DNA from: DATDRQ01 sp035291645
Lineage (GTDB): Bacteria; Chloroflexota; Anaerolineae; Anaerolineales; UBA4823
Length of the DNA stretch: 9,014 nt
Direction of reading: 5' to 3'
Assembly: GCA_035291645.1 (NCBI GenBank)
Contig: DATDRQ010000029.1
Span: 1 to 9,014 of the forward strand
The notes under the pieces are model-generated. The model did not search any database. It was not told the DNA's origin and worked only from the letters and a program-made list of their open reading frames with translations. Position 1 is the first letter of the stretch, and every line of letters begins with the position of its first letter. A program made the translations under genes and the position numbers. This document shows, piece after piece, positions 1 through 6,059 of the stretch.

Positions 1-771
1 ATCGGCAAAGGATCCCATCCCGATATGAGTCTCCAGCAGCAGCCAGCCATGTTGGGCGTCGATGAAGGTGAATTCTGGTTCATGGACAGAACTCCCGCCA
101 AAAAGATCACTGTTTGTTTGCGGGAACCGGCTCAGTTGCCAAGTCTGTCCTCCGTCGCGGGTGTGCCACACGCCATCCGGCGGAGACGGAGGCATATAGA
201 TGGGAGAAGGGGAATAGAACACGACCCATGCAATAGCGGCATCTAAAAAGTAACCGGCTGCCTGCTTGAAATTCTGATCCTCAGAAGAAGCCAGCTCCGG
301 TGGTGTGACGTCTTGCCAGCTCCTGCCGCCATCGACAGTACGAAGAACGTGCCCGGCATCCTCTTCCATTCCCCCGATCCCCCAGCCCGTCCTGGAGTCG
401 ATCATGTGAATCCGGTTGATCCTCACCGGCTGGCCGGCGGGCAGGAGGGGGATCGGACCCGGTAAGGGTGGCTGTTGCGATGGCAATTCGGTTGGTGTTG
501 GCGGGGGCGGCGGCGGTAATGTGTAAGCAGCTGCGTCATAAGTCGGTGTCGGCGTCGCCGTGGGTACGCCCGTGGTTGGCACAGCCGGGTAGGCGGGGAG
601 AATCTCCGTTTCGGTCGCGCTTGGTGAGTGTTCCAGGCGAAGCTCGGTTGGCGTGGATGTGCCTGTCGGTGCTATACCTGGTTGGCGCGCGGTTTCGGGT
701 ATAGCCAGGCAACCAGCCAGAACGAAGAACCCTGCGAGTAACCAAGGTATCGAGAATCTATCCCTGTTCAT
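1..771 (-). CDS. Lipoprotein with Asp-box (BNR/Ycf48-like) beta-propeller module, 3' end beyond window
   Basis: The first 257 codons are present and the frame stays open to the window edge. The N-terminus is a lipoprotein signal: basic start MNRDR, hydrophobic stretch, and lipobox LAGC at residues 18-21, so Cys21 should be lipid-modified and the protein anchored outside the cytoplasmic membrane. Residues 22-112 are a Thr/Pro-rich linker with a run of six prolines near 86-91. From about residue 113 the sequence copies the propeller module of the 899-residue protein upstream in the operon: MID..TGWGIGG, then Asp boxes VDGGRSW (146-152) and a second one, RDGGQTW. The propeller role (ligand or protein binding) is family knowledge; the ligand is unknown. 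The ATG at 771 has GGAG about 10 bases upstream and lies 42 bases after the preceding gene, so it is probably last or near-last in the sigma-factor operon. Sure about lipoprotein and fold, unsure about function. Confidence 0.85.
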   Translation of the reverse strand, partial: MNRDRFSIPWLLAGFFVLAGCLAIPETARQPGIAPTGTSTPTELRLEHSPSATETEILPAYPAVPTTGVPTATPTPTYDAAAYTLPPPPPPTPTELPSQQPPLPGPIPLLPAGQPVRINRIHMIDSRTGWGIGGMEEDAGHVLRTVDGGRSWQDVTPPELASSEDQNFKQAAGYFLDAAIAWVVFYSPSPIYMPPSPPDGVWHTRDGGQTWQLSRFPQTNSDLFGGSSVHEPEFTFIDAQHGWLLLETHIGMGSFAD

Positions 772-813
772 GATGGCACCACTCCGAGAAGATAATACGG
801 GATGAGCGCAACC

Positions 814-1548
814 TCACGGCTGCACGCTGATCTTGCCCACCTGGCATTTCGCCTGCTGGCCGAAGTCGTCCTGCACGACCAGGACGACTTTCTCATATTT
901 TCCAACCGGCACCCAGATCGAGCTAAAAGTGCCCGTCCAGGTGTGATTTGCGGGATCGTATTTGATGCTCGGGAAATACCGCCTTGGATTAAATTCCGGT
1001 TGCCTGGTTAGCGCCAAGCCGTCGACGCCCGGAAATCTCAAGCCTGCCCGCACGACGTGGCGGGTGCTCTTGAATGCGATCGGAATCCCTTCCCACGAGC
1101 GATAAATCATCGGTTCGACCTGGACATCGTGGCAGTATAACTTCGGTGTTGGGTCAGGGTTCCCACACTTTCGCCGAGCTACGGTGTAACGGAAATCGTC
1201 CGGGCGCTTGCCATTCTCGACGAGCGGTAGCGTTTTGATCAAGACCTGCCGCATCGGTTTATCTGCGTAGAAGGAATATCCTTTCGAGCCGAGAGGCGCC
1301 CGGAATTTTATCCTGAAGGGATACTTTAAGATCTCTTCGCGGCTCCCGTCGCAGTAGTCGATTACCAGGCCCCACAGCTCTTCGAGTTCCGACTGGCTGG
1401 TAATGGTCAGCACCATGCCGCCGGGCGAGAAGTCGCCGATCACCTCGCCGTCGCCTTTCTCGCTTTTGGCGGCAACCAGGCTTGGCAGCGAAGCACTGAC
1501 CACGAGGATCAGGGAAAGAAGGATCGAAAATCGTGAGTGGTTCATCAT
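814..1548 (-). CDS. Small secreted protein of unknown family
   Basis: This 244-residue protein is not recognised. Residues 1-27 form a classical Sec signal peptide: short polar start, hydrophobic core SILLSLILVVSAS, and a likely cut after LVAA near residue 27. The mature part is about 217 residues, mixed polar and beta-rich in appearance, with four cysteines (66, 128, 139, 235) that could form two disulfides. There is no further membrane helix, no Asp box and no Thr/Pro-rich linker, unlike both neighbours. Two ATGs lie in tandem. The GGAGG at 1551-1555 is only 2 bases from the first (1548) but 5 from the second (1545), so the true start may be one codon shorter. It lies 84 bases after the twin-propeller gene and 42 before the lipoprotein gene, on the same strand, which suggests an exported partner of the propellers. 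That role is inferred only. Confidence 0.8.
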   Translation of the reverse strand: MMNHSRFSILLSLILVVSASLPSLVAAKSEKGDGEVIGDFSPGGMVLTITSQSELEELWGLVIDYCDGSREEILKYPFRIKFRAPLGSKGYSFYADKPMRQVLIKTLPLVENGKRPDDFRYTVARRKCGNPDPTPKLYCHDVQVEPMIYRSWEGIPIAFKSTRHVVRAGLRFPGVDGLALTRQPEFNPRRYFPSIKYDPANHTWTGTFSSIWVPVGKYEKVVLVVQDDFGQQAKCQVGKISVQP

Positions 1549-1550
1549 TT

Positions 1551-1555
1551 CCTCC
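1551..1555 (-). promoter_or_regulatory. Ribosome binding site GGAGG favouring the second of two tandem ATGs
   Basis: On the minus strand GGAGG is followed by AA and then ATGATG. Spacing is 2 bases to the first ATG and 5 to the second, so start choice for the secreted protein should favour 1545 over 1548. Confidence 0.55.
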
Positions 1556-1632
1556 GTCGGAAATTCGAGCGGTCAAGAGTAGCAGCCAAGGAATCCAGAA
1601 CTGCCAGGAATAATAGTTTAGCGGCGTCTTTC

Positions 1633-4332
1633 TTAAGGCACTACCACCGGCTCCAGCAACCGCCAGGTGCGCCCACCATCATCCGTGCGCACCAGGGCCA
1701 GGCGACCTTCCGAACGAGCTACGGCAAATCCGATCGACCGGCTGACAAAGTCGAACTGTCCATCCCAGTTCACCGTCTTGAGATGCTCCCAGGTCAGGCC
1801 GCCATCCAGAGTGCGGTGGATCTCCCTGGAGAGCGCCCAGCCCACTCGTGGGTTGAGCATCAACAGCGTGCCACCTGGATAGGGATTGACGCGCCAGGAT
1901 TGCCGCTCATCATCGGTGAAGTAAAGGATGCTAAGCGGCGCATCCGGTTTTTCGGGAAGTTGGCACTCCAAAGCAAGGATCGCCGAACGAGGTGAGAAGA
2001 GACGCAGAGAATGCGCGCCGTTGCAGCTGGCGCGCTGGAACAGGCCAGGCTCGAAGTCTGGCTCGGGCAGGGAAACCCCCTCCCATTCGGTCCCTCCACT
2101 GTTTGTCGATACCACCGGTGATATCCCAGCCGGGCACTGGCCGAGGGTCACCATACCCCGCTGGGGGCCGTAGAAGGCTAGGCCCGTCTTCTCGCAGGCC
2201 GGCAGAAACTCGTCTCTAGCGACGAATTCCGGCTCCTGAAGAACCTCAATATCCCGATACCGGTAAAGGGTGGCCGGATAGGTCCCCCCTGCGCTCGCTC
2301 GGTGGCGGATCAGCAACCAGAGGGTCTTCTGATTGACCAGTTGAATCAAAGGAGGCGGGTAGCCGACGACCTCGAACGACGGGACACGTATCGGCCGGCT
2401 GGGGAGCCAGGTCATGCCTCCATCGTTCGTTTGCCACAACACTACCGCCAAGTCGTCGGGAGAGGGAACCTGCGGGTAGTAATAGGCGGCGATCACAGCG
2501 GTTTGCTCGTCCGGGAAAACACCCGCAGGGATTCTCCCAGTCCACTCACCGGACACGCTGAGTTGCGGTGGGGTGACTTCTCTCCAGGTCGAGCCGCCAT
2601 CGCGAGTAATGAGGAGCCGGTTACGAGCGTCCTTCAATCGACCGAATGCCCAGCCCTGGTTCTCATCGATCATCTCGATGTGGGTGATCGCTACCGGGTG
2701 TTCCGCTTGAAGAAGTGGAAGGGGTATTGATTGCGGAGTGGGCGTATGGGTCGACAGTGGAACCCGAGTGGGTGAACCCGGCGGAAGAGCAATCGGTTGG
2801 CCAATCTTGGGTTGCAGGAGCACCCAGGAACGCCCTCCGTCGAAGGTGCGCACCAGGGCGACCCGGTCCTCCGAGCGAGCCACTGCGAAGCCGGTTTTTT
2901 CGTTGATGAAATCGAATTGACCGTCCCAGTTCACCGTTTTGAGCATCTCCCACGTGCGACCGCCGTCAGCTGTCTGGTAAATGTCTCGGGAGAGTGCCCA
3001 GCCCAGTCGTGGATTAAGCATCAGCAGCCTCCCGCCCGGGTATGGACGGGTGTACCAGCTCAGCCCACCGTCTTCGGTGACATAGAGGATATCCGCTGGC
3101 TGGAGGCGCTCGTCACCCGGCTTACAATCAACCACTAGCATGCCGAAAGTCGGAGAGAACAAATGAGGTGAGTGTTGGTCAACACACCAGGCATATTCCA
3201 CCAGGCCGGGATCAAATCCTGGGGGTGGTAGGTAGCTTAGTTGCCAGGTCTTGCCGCCATCGGAAGTGAAGTTATAAAAAGCTATAGACACCGGATATCC
3301 TTCTGTCGTCGACCAACCGGTTTGCCCATTTGCGAAGGTCATTGCATTCTTCCACGCTTTCTGGAGGGGAGAGCCGTCGCTGAAGGGATCGAACACCTTT
3401 TCCCAATGGAGGCCGCCATCCGAGGAGGTATATAGGGATGCGGAAAAGGTATGCATCCCGCTGCCAATGTCCCGGATCAAGATCCAGCCAAGTTGAGGGT
3501 CCAGGAATTCCATCAATGGAGGCGGGGAAGGGTCGATCGGCGAATCGTGGGATCCAAGTAAAGTAATGTGCAGTTCAATCGGCTCACCTGCCTCCCAGGT
3601 CAGGCCACCATCGCGCGTCCTCCAAATGATGGCATAAAGTTGAAAATCCTCAGGCAGAACCGGTTGGGGGAGATAGTAAAAGGCGACCCAGGCAGAAGTG
3701 GTGTCCAGGAAGAAAGCGTTTTTTAGCTTTCCTGGAGCCTTCTCGTCAGCCGACCGGAAAGGCGGGGTGACGTCCTGCCAGGTCAAGCCACCGTCGTGGG
3801 TGCGCAGCACGCGATCGCCCGGGTCCTGGTTCCCACCGATTGCCCAGCCGTTGGCGGCATCGATCATGTCAATGTAGGAGATAGTTATTGGCTGTCCGGG
3901 CCTGGGAGCAAGCTGGGCGGGAGTTGCCGATGGAAAGGGAGTCGGCGTGGGTATGGAGGTTGGCGTGATCGTTGGACGAGAGACAGCATCAAATATGCCA
4001 GGTGGCACCAGATCGCCAAAGTGAATCTCCGACACAGTGCTGACCAGTTGCTGGACTCCCGCCAGGACGCGTCGAGGGCCAAGGGCGAAGAGGGTGACGA
4101 GTAGGACGAACAAGGCTGCCAGCGCGAAGGCCATGGCAGGGCGGCGACCTTGCCCGAACCAGTGCGCCCAAAATCCTGTTTTGATTCTGGATGTGCTCAA
4201 GGCTTCGGCACGCGCTGCCAATTTTTTCGCCAGACCCTCCGAAAATTCCTTATCCGGAGACGAGGCGGTAAACAGAGCGATCAGATCGCTTTCGAGTTCG
4301 CTCGAATCTCGTTCTTGTGTCAAATCAGTCAT
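1633..4332 (-). CDS. Membrane-anchored twin Asp-box propeller protein, probable anti-sigma partner of the ECF sigma factor
   Basis: 899 residues. Residues 1-64 are a short charged N-terminus with a helical stretch (FSEGLAKKLAARAEAL) as in cytoplasmic heads of Chloroflexota anti-sigma-like proteins; no zinc-binding His/Cys motif is present. A single membrane helix lies near 65-84, then a Thr/Pro linker (about 118-145). Two large tandem modules follow, about 146-508 and 545-899, joined by another Thr/Pro linker. Each is built from blades ending in Asp boxes (consensus [ST]xDGGxTW), as in BNR/sialidase-type and Ycf48-like (photosystem II assembly factor-like) propellers. Module 1 has seven clear boxes, for example HDGGLTW, RDGGLTW, ADGGRTW and FDGGRSW. 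In module 2 several are degraded. Catalytic sialidase residues are not evident. The ATG overlaps the sigma gene's stop (ATGACTGA, 8 bases), so translation is probably coupled. Topology and operon position argue for a transmembrane sensor that holds the sigma factor; direct anti-sigma activity is inferred, not shown. Confidence 0.85.
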   Translation of the reverse strand: MTDLTQERDSSELESDLIALFTASSPDKEFSEGLAKKLAARAEALSTSRIKTGFWAHWFGQGRRPAMAFALAALFVLLVTLFALGPRRVLAGVQQLVSTVSEIHFGDLVPPGIFDAVSRPTITPTSIPTPTPFPSATPAQLAPRPGQPITISYIDMIDAANGWAIGGNQDPGDRVLRTHDGGLTWQDVTPPFRSADEKAPGKLKNAFFLDTTSAWVAFYYLPQPVLPEDFQLYAIIWRTRDGGLTWEAGEPIELHITLLGSHDSPIDPSPPPLMEFLDPQLGWILIRDIGSGMHTFSASLYTSSDGGLHWEKVFDPFSDGSPLQKAWKNAMTFANGQTGWSTTEGYPVSIAFYNFTSDGGKTWQLSYLPPPGFDPGLVEYAWCVDQHSPHLFSPTFGMLVVDCKPGDERLQPADILYVTEDGGLSWYTRPYPGGRLLMLNPRLGWALSRDIYQTADGGRTWEMLKTVNWDGQFDFINEKTGFAVARSEDRVALVRTFDGGRSWVLLQPKIGQPIALPPGSPTRVPLSTHTPTPQSIPLPLLQAEHPVAITHIEMIDENQGWAFGRLKDARNRLLITRDGGSTWREVTPPQLSVSGEWTGRIPAGVFPDEQTAVIAAYYYPQVPSPDDLAVVLWQTNDGGMTWLPSRPIRVPSFEVVGYPPPLIQLVNQKTLWLLIRHRASAGGTYPATLYRYRDIEVLQEPEFVARDEFLPACEKTGLAFYGPQRGMVTLGQCPAGISPVVSTNSGGTEWEGVSLPEPDFEPGLFQRASCNGAHSLRLFSPRSAILALECQLPEKPDAPLSILYFTDDERQSWRVNPYPGGTLLMLNPRVGWALSREIHRTLDGGLTWEHLKTVNWDGQFDFVSRSIGFAVARSEGRLALVRTDDGGRTWRLLEPVVVP
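1636..2700 (-). repeat. Propeller module 2 (second half of the internal duplication)
   Basis: Encodes residues 545-899. It is homologous to module 1, with high similarity in the last ~80 residues, visible also in the DNA around 1740-1850 compared with 2900-3020. Asp boxes RDGGSTW, NDGGMTW, LDGGLTW and DDGGRTW are kept. Three expected boxes have decayed to YRDIEVLQ, NSGGTEW and DDERQSW, so this copy has diverged more in its middle blades. Confidence 0.8.
2809..3897 (-). repeat. Propeller module 1 (first half of the internal duplication)
   Basis: Encodes residues 146-508 of the 899-residue protein. It aligns along its length with module 2: MIDAANGWAIGG against MIDENQGWAFGR near the start, and LLMLNPRLGWALSRD against LLMLNPRVGWALSRE plus the shared KTVNWDGQFDF near the end. 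The offset is 398 residues at the start and 387 at the end, so about 11 residues of indels separate the copies. All seven Asp boxes look intact here. Confidence 0.8.
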
Positions 4333-4900
4333 TGTCTTTTCCCAATTGGCTCTCTAACCGCGCCAGCAAACGGTATAGTGTCATCTTTACAGCCGATTCC
4401 TTCTGCCCGTGTAAAACGGCGATCGCCGCGAAGCTTAACCCAGCTGCAAAGCGCAAGCGCAGCAATTCCCTCTCATCTTCATCCAGGCGTCCCAAGAGGC
4501 TTGATAAAGCAGCCAGGCGTTCATTTTGCAGCACTTGCGAAAGTGGATCTGGTGAGGATGTTGGTGAGGCATGCTCGTCTTCCAGGGAAATTAATTCACG
4601 GCTGCGTCTGAAGTGGTCGACAGCCCGGCGGCGAGCGATGGTAAACAGCCAGGCGGAAAACGGACGCATCGGACGGTACTTCGGCAACTCCTCTAGAGCC
4701 TGGAGGAACACTTGGGCGGTCAGGTCTTCAGCGATTTGTGGAACTCGCACTCGCGCGAGCAGATAGTGATAAATGGGATTAAGATAGCGCTGGTAAATCG
4801 CGGCGAACATAGCCGGATCGCGTTGCGCAGCTTTAACCAGAGAAGTTTCTTCTTCGGTCAAGGAAGGTGTTTCTGCGCTCACCAAGGTGATCTCGCTCAT
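4325..4900 (-). CDS. ECF-family RNA polymerase sigma factor
   Basis: 191 residues, the usual size for an extracytoplasmic-function sigma-70 factor. Region 2 spans about 29-99: AIYQRYLNPIYHYLLAR, then the core-binding and -10-reading segment with AEDLTAQVFLQAL and FSAWLFTIARRRAVDHFRR. A short polar linker (about 100-128) lacks regions 1 and 3, as expected for ECF factors. Region 4 (about 129-187) holds LDEDERELLRLRF and the helix-turn-helix LSFAAIAVLHGQKESAVKMT, which reads the -35 element. Its final codons overlap the start of the twin-propeller membrane protein by 8 bases, the usual arrangement of a sigma factor with its regulator. It is the first gene of the leftward unit. The ATG at 4900 has only a weak GTGAG Shine-Dalgarno at 4906-4910. 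ECF factors often activate their own operon; an AT-rich promoter-like stretch lies just upstream. Target genes cannot be read from the window. Confidence 0.93.
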   Translation of the reverse strand: MSEITLVSAETPSLTEEETSLVKAAQRDPAMFAAIYQRYLNPIYHYLLARVRVPQIAEDLTAQVFLQALEELPKYRPMRPFSAWLFTIARRRAVDHFRRSRELISLEDEHASPTSSPDPLSQVLQNERLAALSSLLGRLDEDERELLRLRFAAGLSFAAIAVLHGQKESAVKMTLYRLLARLESQLGKDND

Positions 4901-4951
4901 CGTGACTCACAGGTTCCTGGTGTCCAGGCCTCTGGGCCGCTTTATATCGTT

Positions 4952-4980
4952 AATATATCGCAAATACAGTAAAAAAGTCA
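4952..4980 (-). promoter_or_regulatory. Possible promoter of the sigma-factor operon
   Basis: On the minus strand TGACTT (4980-4975) and TATATT (4957-4952) are separated by 17 bases, about 50 bases before the sigma ATG, inside the most AT-rich part of the divergent spacer. The -35 match is partial. An autoregulated ECF-type promoter elsewhere in the spacer is equally possible. Confidence 0.35.
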
Positions 4981-5057
4981 CAAATCAATCGTTTTTCTGT
5001 GTGATAAGGCTCAAGGGACAGACGGGTTCAAAGCGCGGAGTGTGTGCCTTAAGTCAA

Positions 5058-5085
5058 TTGCTTATTCTTGATAATGTGGTAAAAA
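5058..5085 (+). promoter_or_regulatory. Possible promoter of the cupin remnant
   Basis: TTGCTT (5058-5063) and an extended -10-like TGGTAAAAA (TG at 5077-5078, hexamer 5080-5085) are spaced 16 bases apart, about 54 bases before the ATG at 5139. The match is moderate. If it is active, a short aborted cupin peptide would still be made. Confidence 0.35.
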
Positions 5086-5138
5086 TGGCTATTAGGACTT
5101 TGGGCTTTGTCGTGTTCGCTAAAGAATAAGGAAAGAAG

Positions 5139-5474
5139 ATGATTTCCAACTTCACCTTCTTCGAGAACCTTTCTTCCGAGATCCCGGAGATCCCACCCGA
5201 TAGCATCATCAGCCGCACGATCTAAAGCGATGAACAGGTTAAGGTAGTCTTGTTCGGCTTTGCCCAGGGGCAGGAACTGTCCGAGCATACCGCCTCCCAA
5301 ACAGCCCTGCTTTTCTTCGTGCAGGGGGAAGCGCGCTTGACCCTTGGCAAAGACGAGATGGAGGCTCACCCAGGGACCTGGGTGAGCATGCAGCCGCAGC
5401 TCCCCCACAGCGTCTTCGCCAGGACACCGCTGGTAATGCTCCTGCTGCTACTAAAAGAATTTCCCCAGAAATAA
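5139..5474 (+). pseudogene. Cupin-domain protein gene broken by an in-frame TAA
   Basis: The ATG at 5139 follows a good AAGGA (5128-5132, spacing 6). The frame reads MISNFTFFENLSSEIPEIPP.., hits TAA at 5223-5225 (codon 29), then continues without another stop to TAA at 5472-5474. The part after the stop is clearly cupin-like: KVVLFGFAQGQELSEHTAS (first cupin motif region, with a single His), FFVQGEARLTLG, and HPGTWVSMQPQLPHSV (second motif region with His). The length of about 111 codons is normal for a single-domain cupin. TAA before AGC GAT GAA is one base away from a Tyr codon, which is a plausible ancestral residue there. Single cupins bind a metal or a small ligand in the cytoplasm; the substrate is unknown. 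Its stop overlaps the ATG of the next remnant (TAATG), so the two were once coupled. A sequencing error would explain this lesion alone, but the next gene is broken too. Confidence 0.8.
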
Positions 5475-5858
5475 TGCAGAATAGATCCCGTTTCCCACTG
5501 ATCGCTTTATCCCAGCCTCCTCTTCTTAACCGCTATCTGGGCCGGGCTGGTGCGCCTGGGATGGCGCTGGCCACCCCTGCAGCCAACCTTGCCCATCGCC
5601 CATGGCCCGCTGATGGTTTCTGGCTTCCTGGGGACCTTGATCGCCCTGGAGCGGGCCGTGGCGCTGCGATCCCGCTGGACCTACCTCGGACCACTGCTCA
5701 CCGGCCTAGGAGGGCTATCCTTAGCTGTAGGGATCGGTGGAGAGTCCGGGCCGATTCTGATTACCCTTGGTAGCGCTGGTTTGCTGCTGGTCTTCTTCGT
5801 CATCATGCGCCGCCATTTCGCCCTTTACACAGTGGTGATGGCCCTTGGCGCGCTGTTT
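5474..5858 (+). pseudogene. Frameshifted, 3'-truncated multi-pass membrane protein gene
   Basis: It starts at ATG 5474 inside the cupin stop (TAATG). The first 12 codons (MQNRSRFPLIAL) are in one frame. After the CCC at 5511-5513 the coding signal moves to another frame: removing one C gives LSSLLFLTAIWAGLVRLGW and then an unbroken hydrophobic protein. It includes the conserved-looking HGPLMVSGFLGTLIALERAV, LGPLLTGLGGLSLAVGI, and a helix around LITLGSAGLLLVFFVIM. At least four membrane segments can be seen. The coding signal ends near MALGAL (about 5855); beyond it the frame stays open but reads polar, unrelated sequence that is the reverse complement of another gene. The parent family should be several helices longer. 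The HGPLM..G..GT motif loosely recalls NnrS-like membrane proteins, but I do not assign a function. Confidence 0.75.
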
Positions 5859-5954
5859 TGCCTGGCTCTCAAAGGACTCGAACCAATCGTAGCGTCTGCC
5901 GATCGAGTCGTAGAAGCGCTGAGCTGCAGATGCGGAGAGGGTCTGGGATGGCAT
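5850..5954 (-). pseudogene. N-terminal fragment of a SAM-dependent methyltransferase gene
   Basis: On the minus strand, ATG at 5954 opens MPSQTLSASAAQRFYDSIGR and continues RYDWFESFESQAKQR (residues 21-35). The pattern FYDxIGxxYDWFExFExxAK is the typical start of UbiE/COQ5-like class I methyltransferases, just before the first Rossmann strand. After residue 35 the frame reads KGHHHCVKG.., which is the antisense of the membrane-protein remnant, so the SAM-binding domain is missing. The fragment cannot be active. It faces the membrane-protein remnant head-on, and the boundary of both remnants is the same few bases. No good ribosome binding site remains. The methyltransferase call rests on a short N-terminal match and could be a relative of that family. 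Confidence 0.6.
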
Positions 5955-6001
5955 GGCGTCTCTCGAAAGCAGAAGATGAAATATGATAGAAAAAATACGA
6001 G

Positions 6002-6030
6002 TTATGATATATTCAACCCAGAAGTATAAT
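6002..6030 (+). promoter_or_regulatory. Promoter of the 734-residue mosaic protein gene
   Basis: A perfect TATAAT lies at 6025-6030, with TTATGA (partial -35) at 6002-6007 and a 17-base spacer. Transcription would begin near 6037, giving a very short leader before the GTG at 6060. The surrounding 5980-6040 is strongly AT-rich. Confidence 0.55.
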
Positions 6031-6059
6031 CCTGTTTTTTTTGCCTGGCGAGACTTGCA

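Larger units (their letters stand above)
4901..5138. other. Divergent intergenic spacer
   Basis: A 238-base AT-richer spacer between the leftward sigma operon and the rightward cupin remnant. It has room for promoters in both directions (one candidate each way listed). No ORF with coding character, RNA gene or strong hairpin was seen. Confidence 0.6.

Noticed and set aside
536..745. Minus-strand open frame of 69 codons in the lipoprotein region
   Set aside because: It is an out-of-frame shadow; the frame starting at 771 has a lipobox, a linker and Asp boxes and is the real gene.
1537..1995. Plus-strand open frame of 152 codons, and others at 2302-2730 and 2797-3138
   Set aside because: They lie antisense to the twin-propeller gene (the first also reaches past its stop); their translations are Arg/Pro-rich with no motif or signal, as expected for shadows of a GC-rich gene.
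1633..4332. Twin-propeller protein as an active sialidase
   Set aside because: Asp boxes alone define the fold; the arginine triad and other catalytic residues of sialidases are not evident, and Thr/Pro-linked Ycf48-like repeats with a membrane anchor fit better.
5223..5225. Programmed recoding of the TAA in the cupin gene
   Set aside because: TAA is not used for selenocysteine or pyrrolysine, no recoding structure is evident, and the coupled next gene is also broken, so decay or sequence error is simpler.
5250..5474. Cupin remnant as an intact short gene starting at TTG 5250
   Set aside because: It would start inside the cupin barrel, has no ribosome site, and the matching N-terminal part lies upstream in the same frame behind the TAA.
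5550..6029. A 159-residue membrane protein starting at GTG 5550
   Set aside because: Coding similarity in the same frame extends upstream of 5550 and joins the coupled ATG at 5474 by one base; the last ~55 residues are antisense of a methyltransferase fragment.
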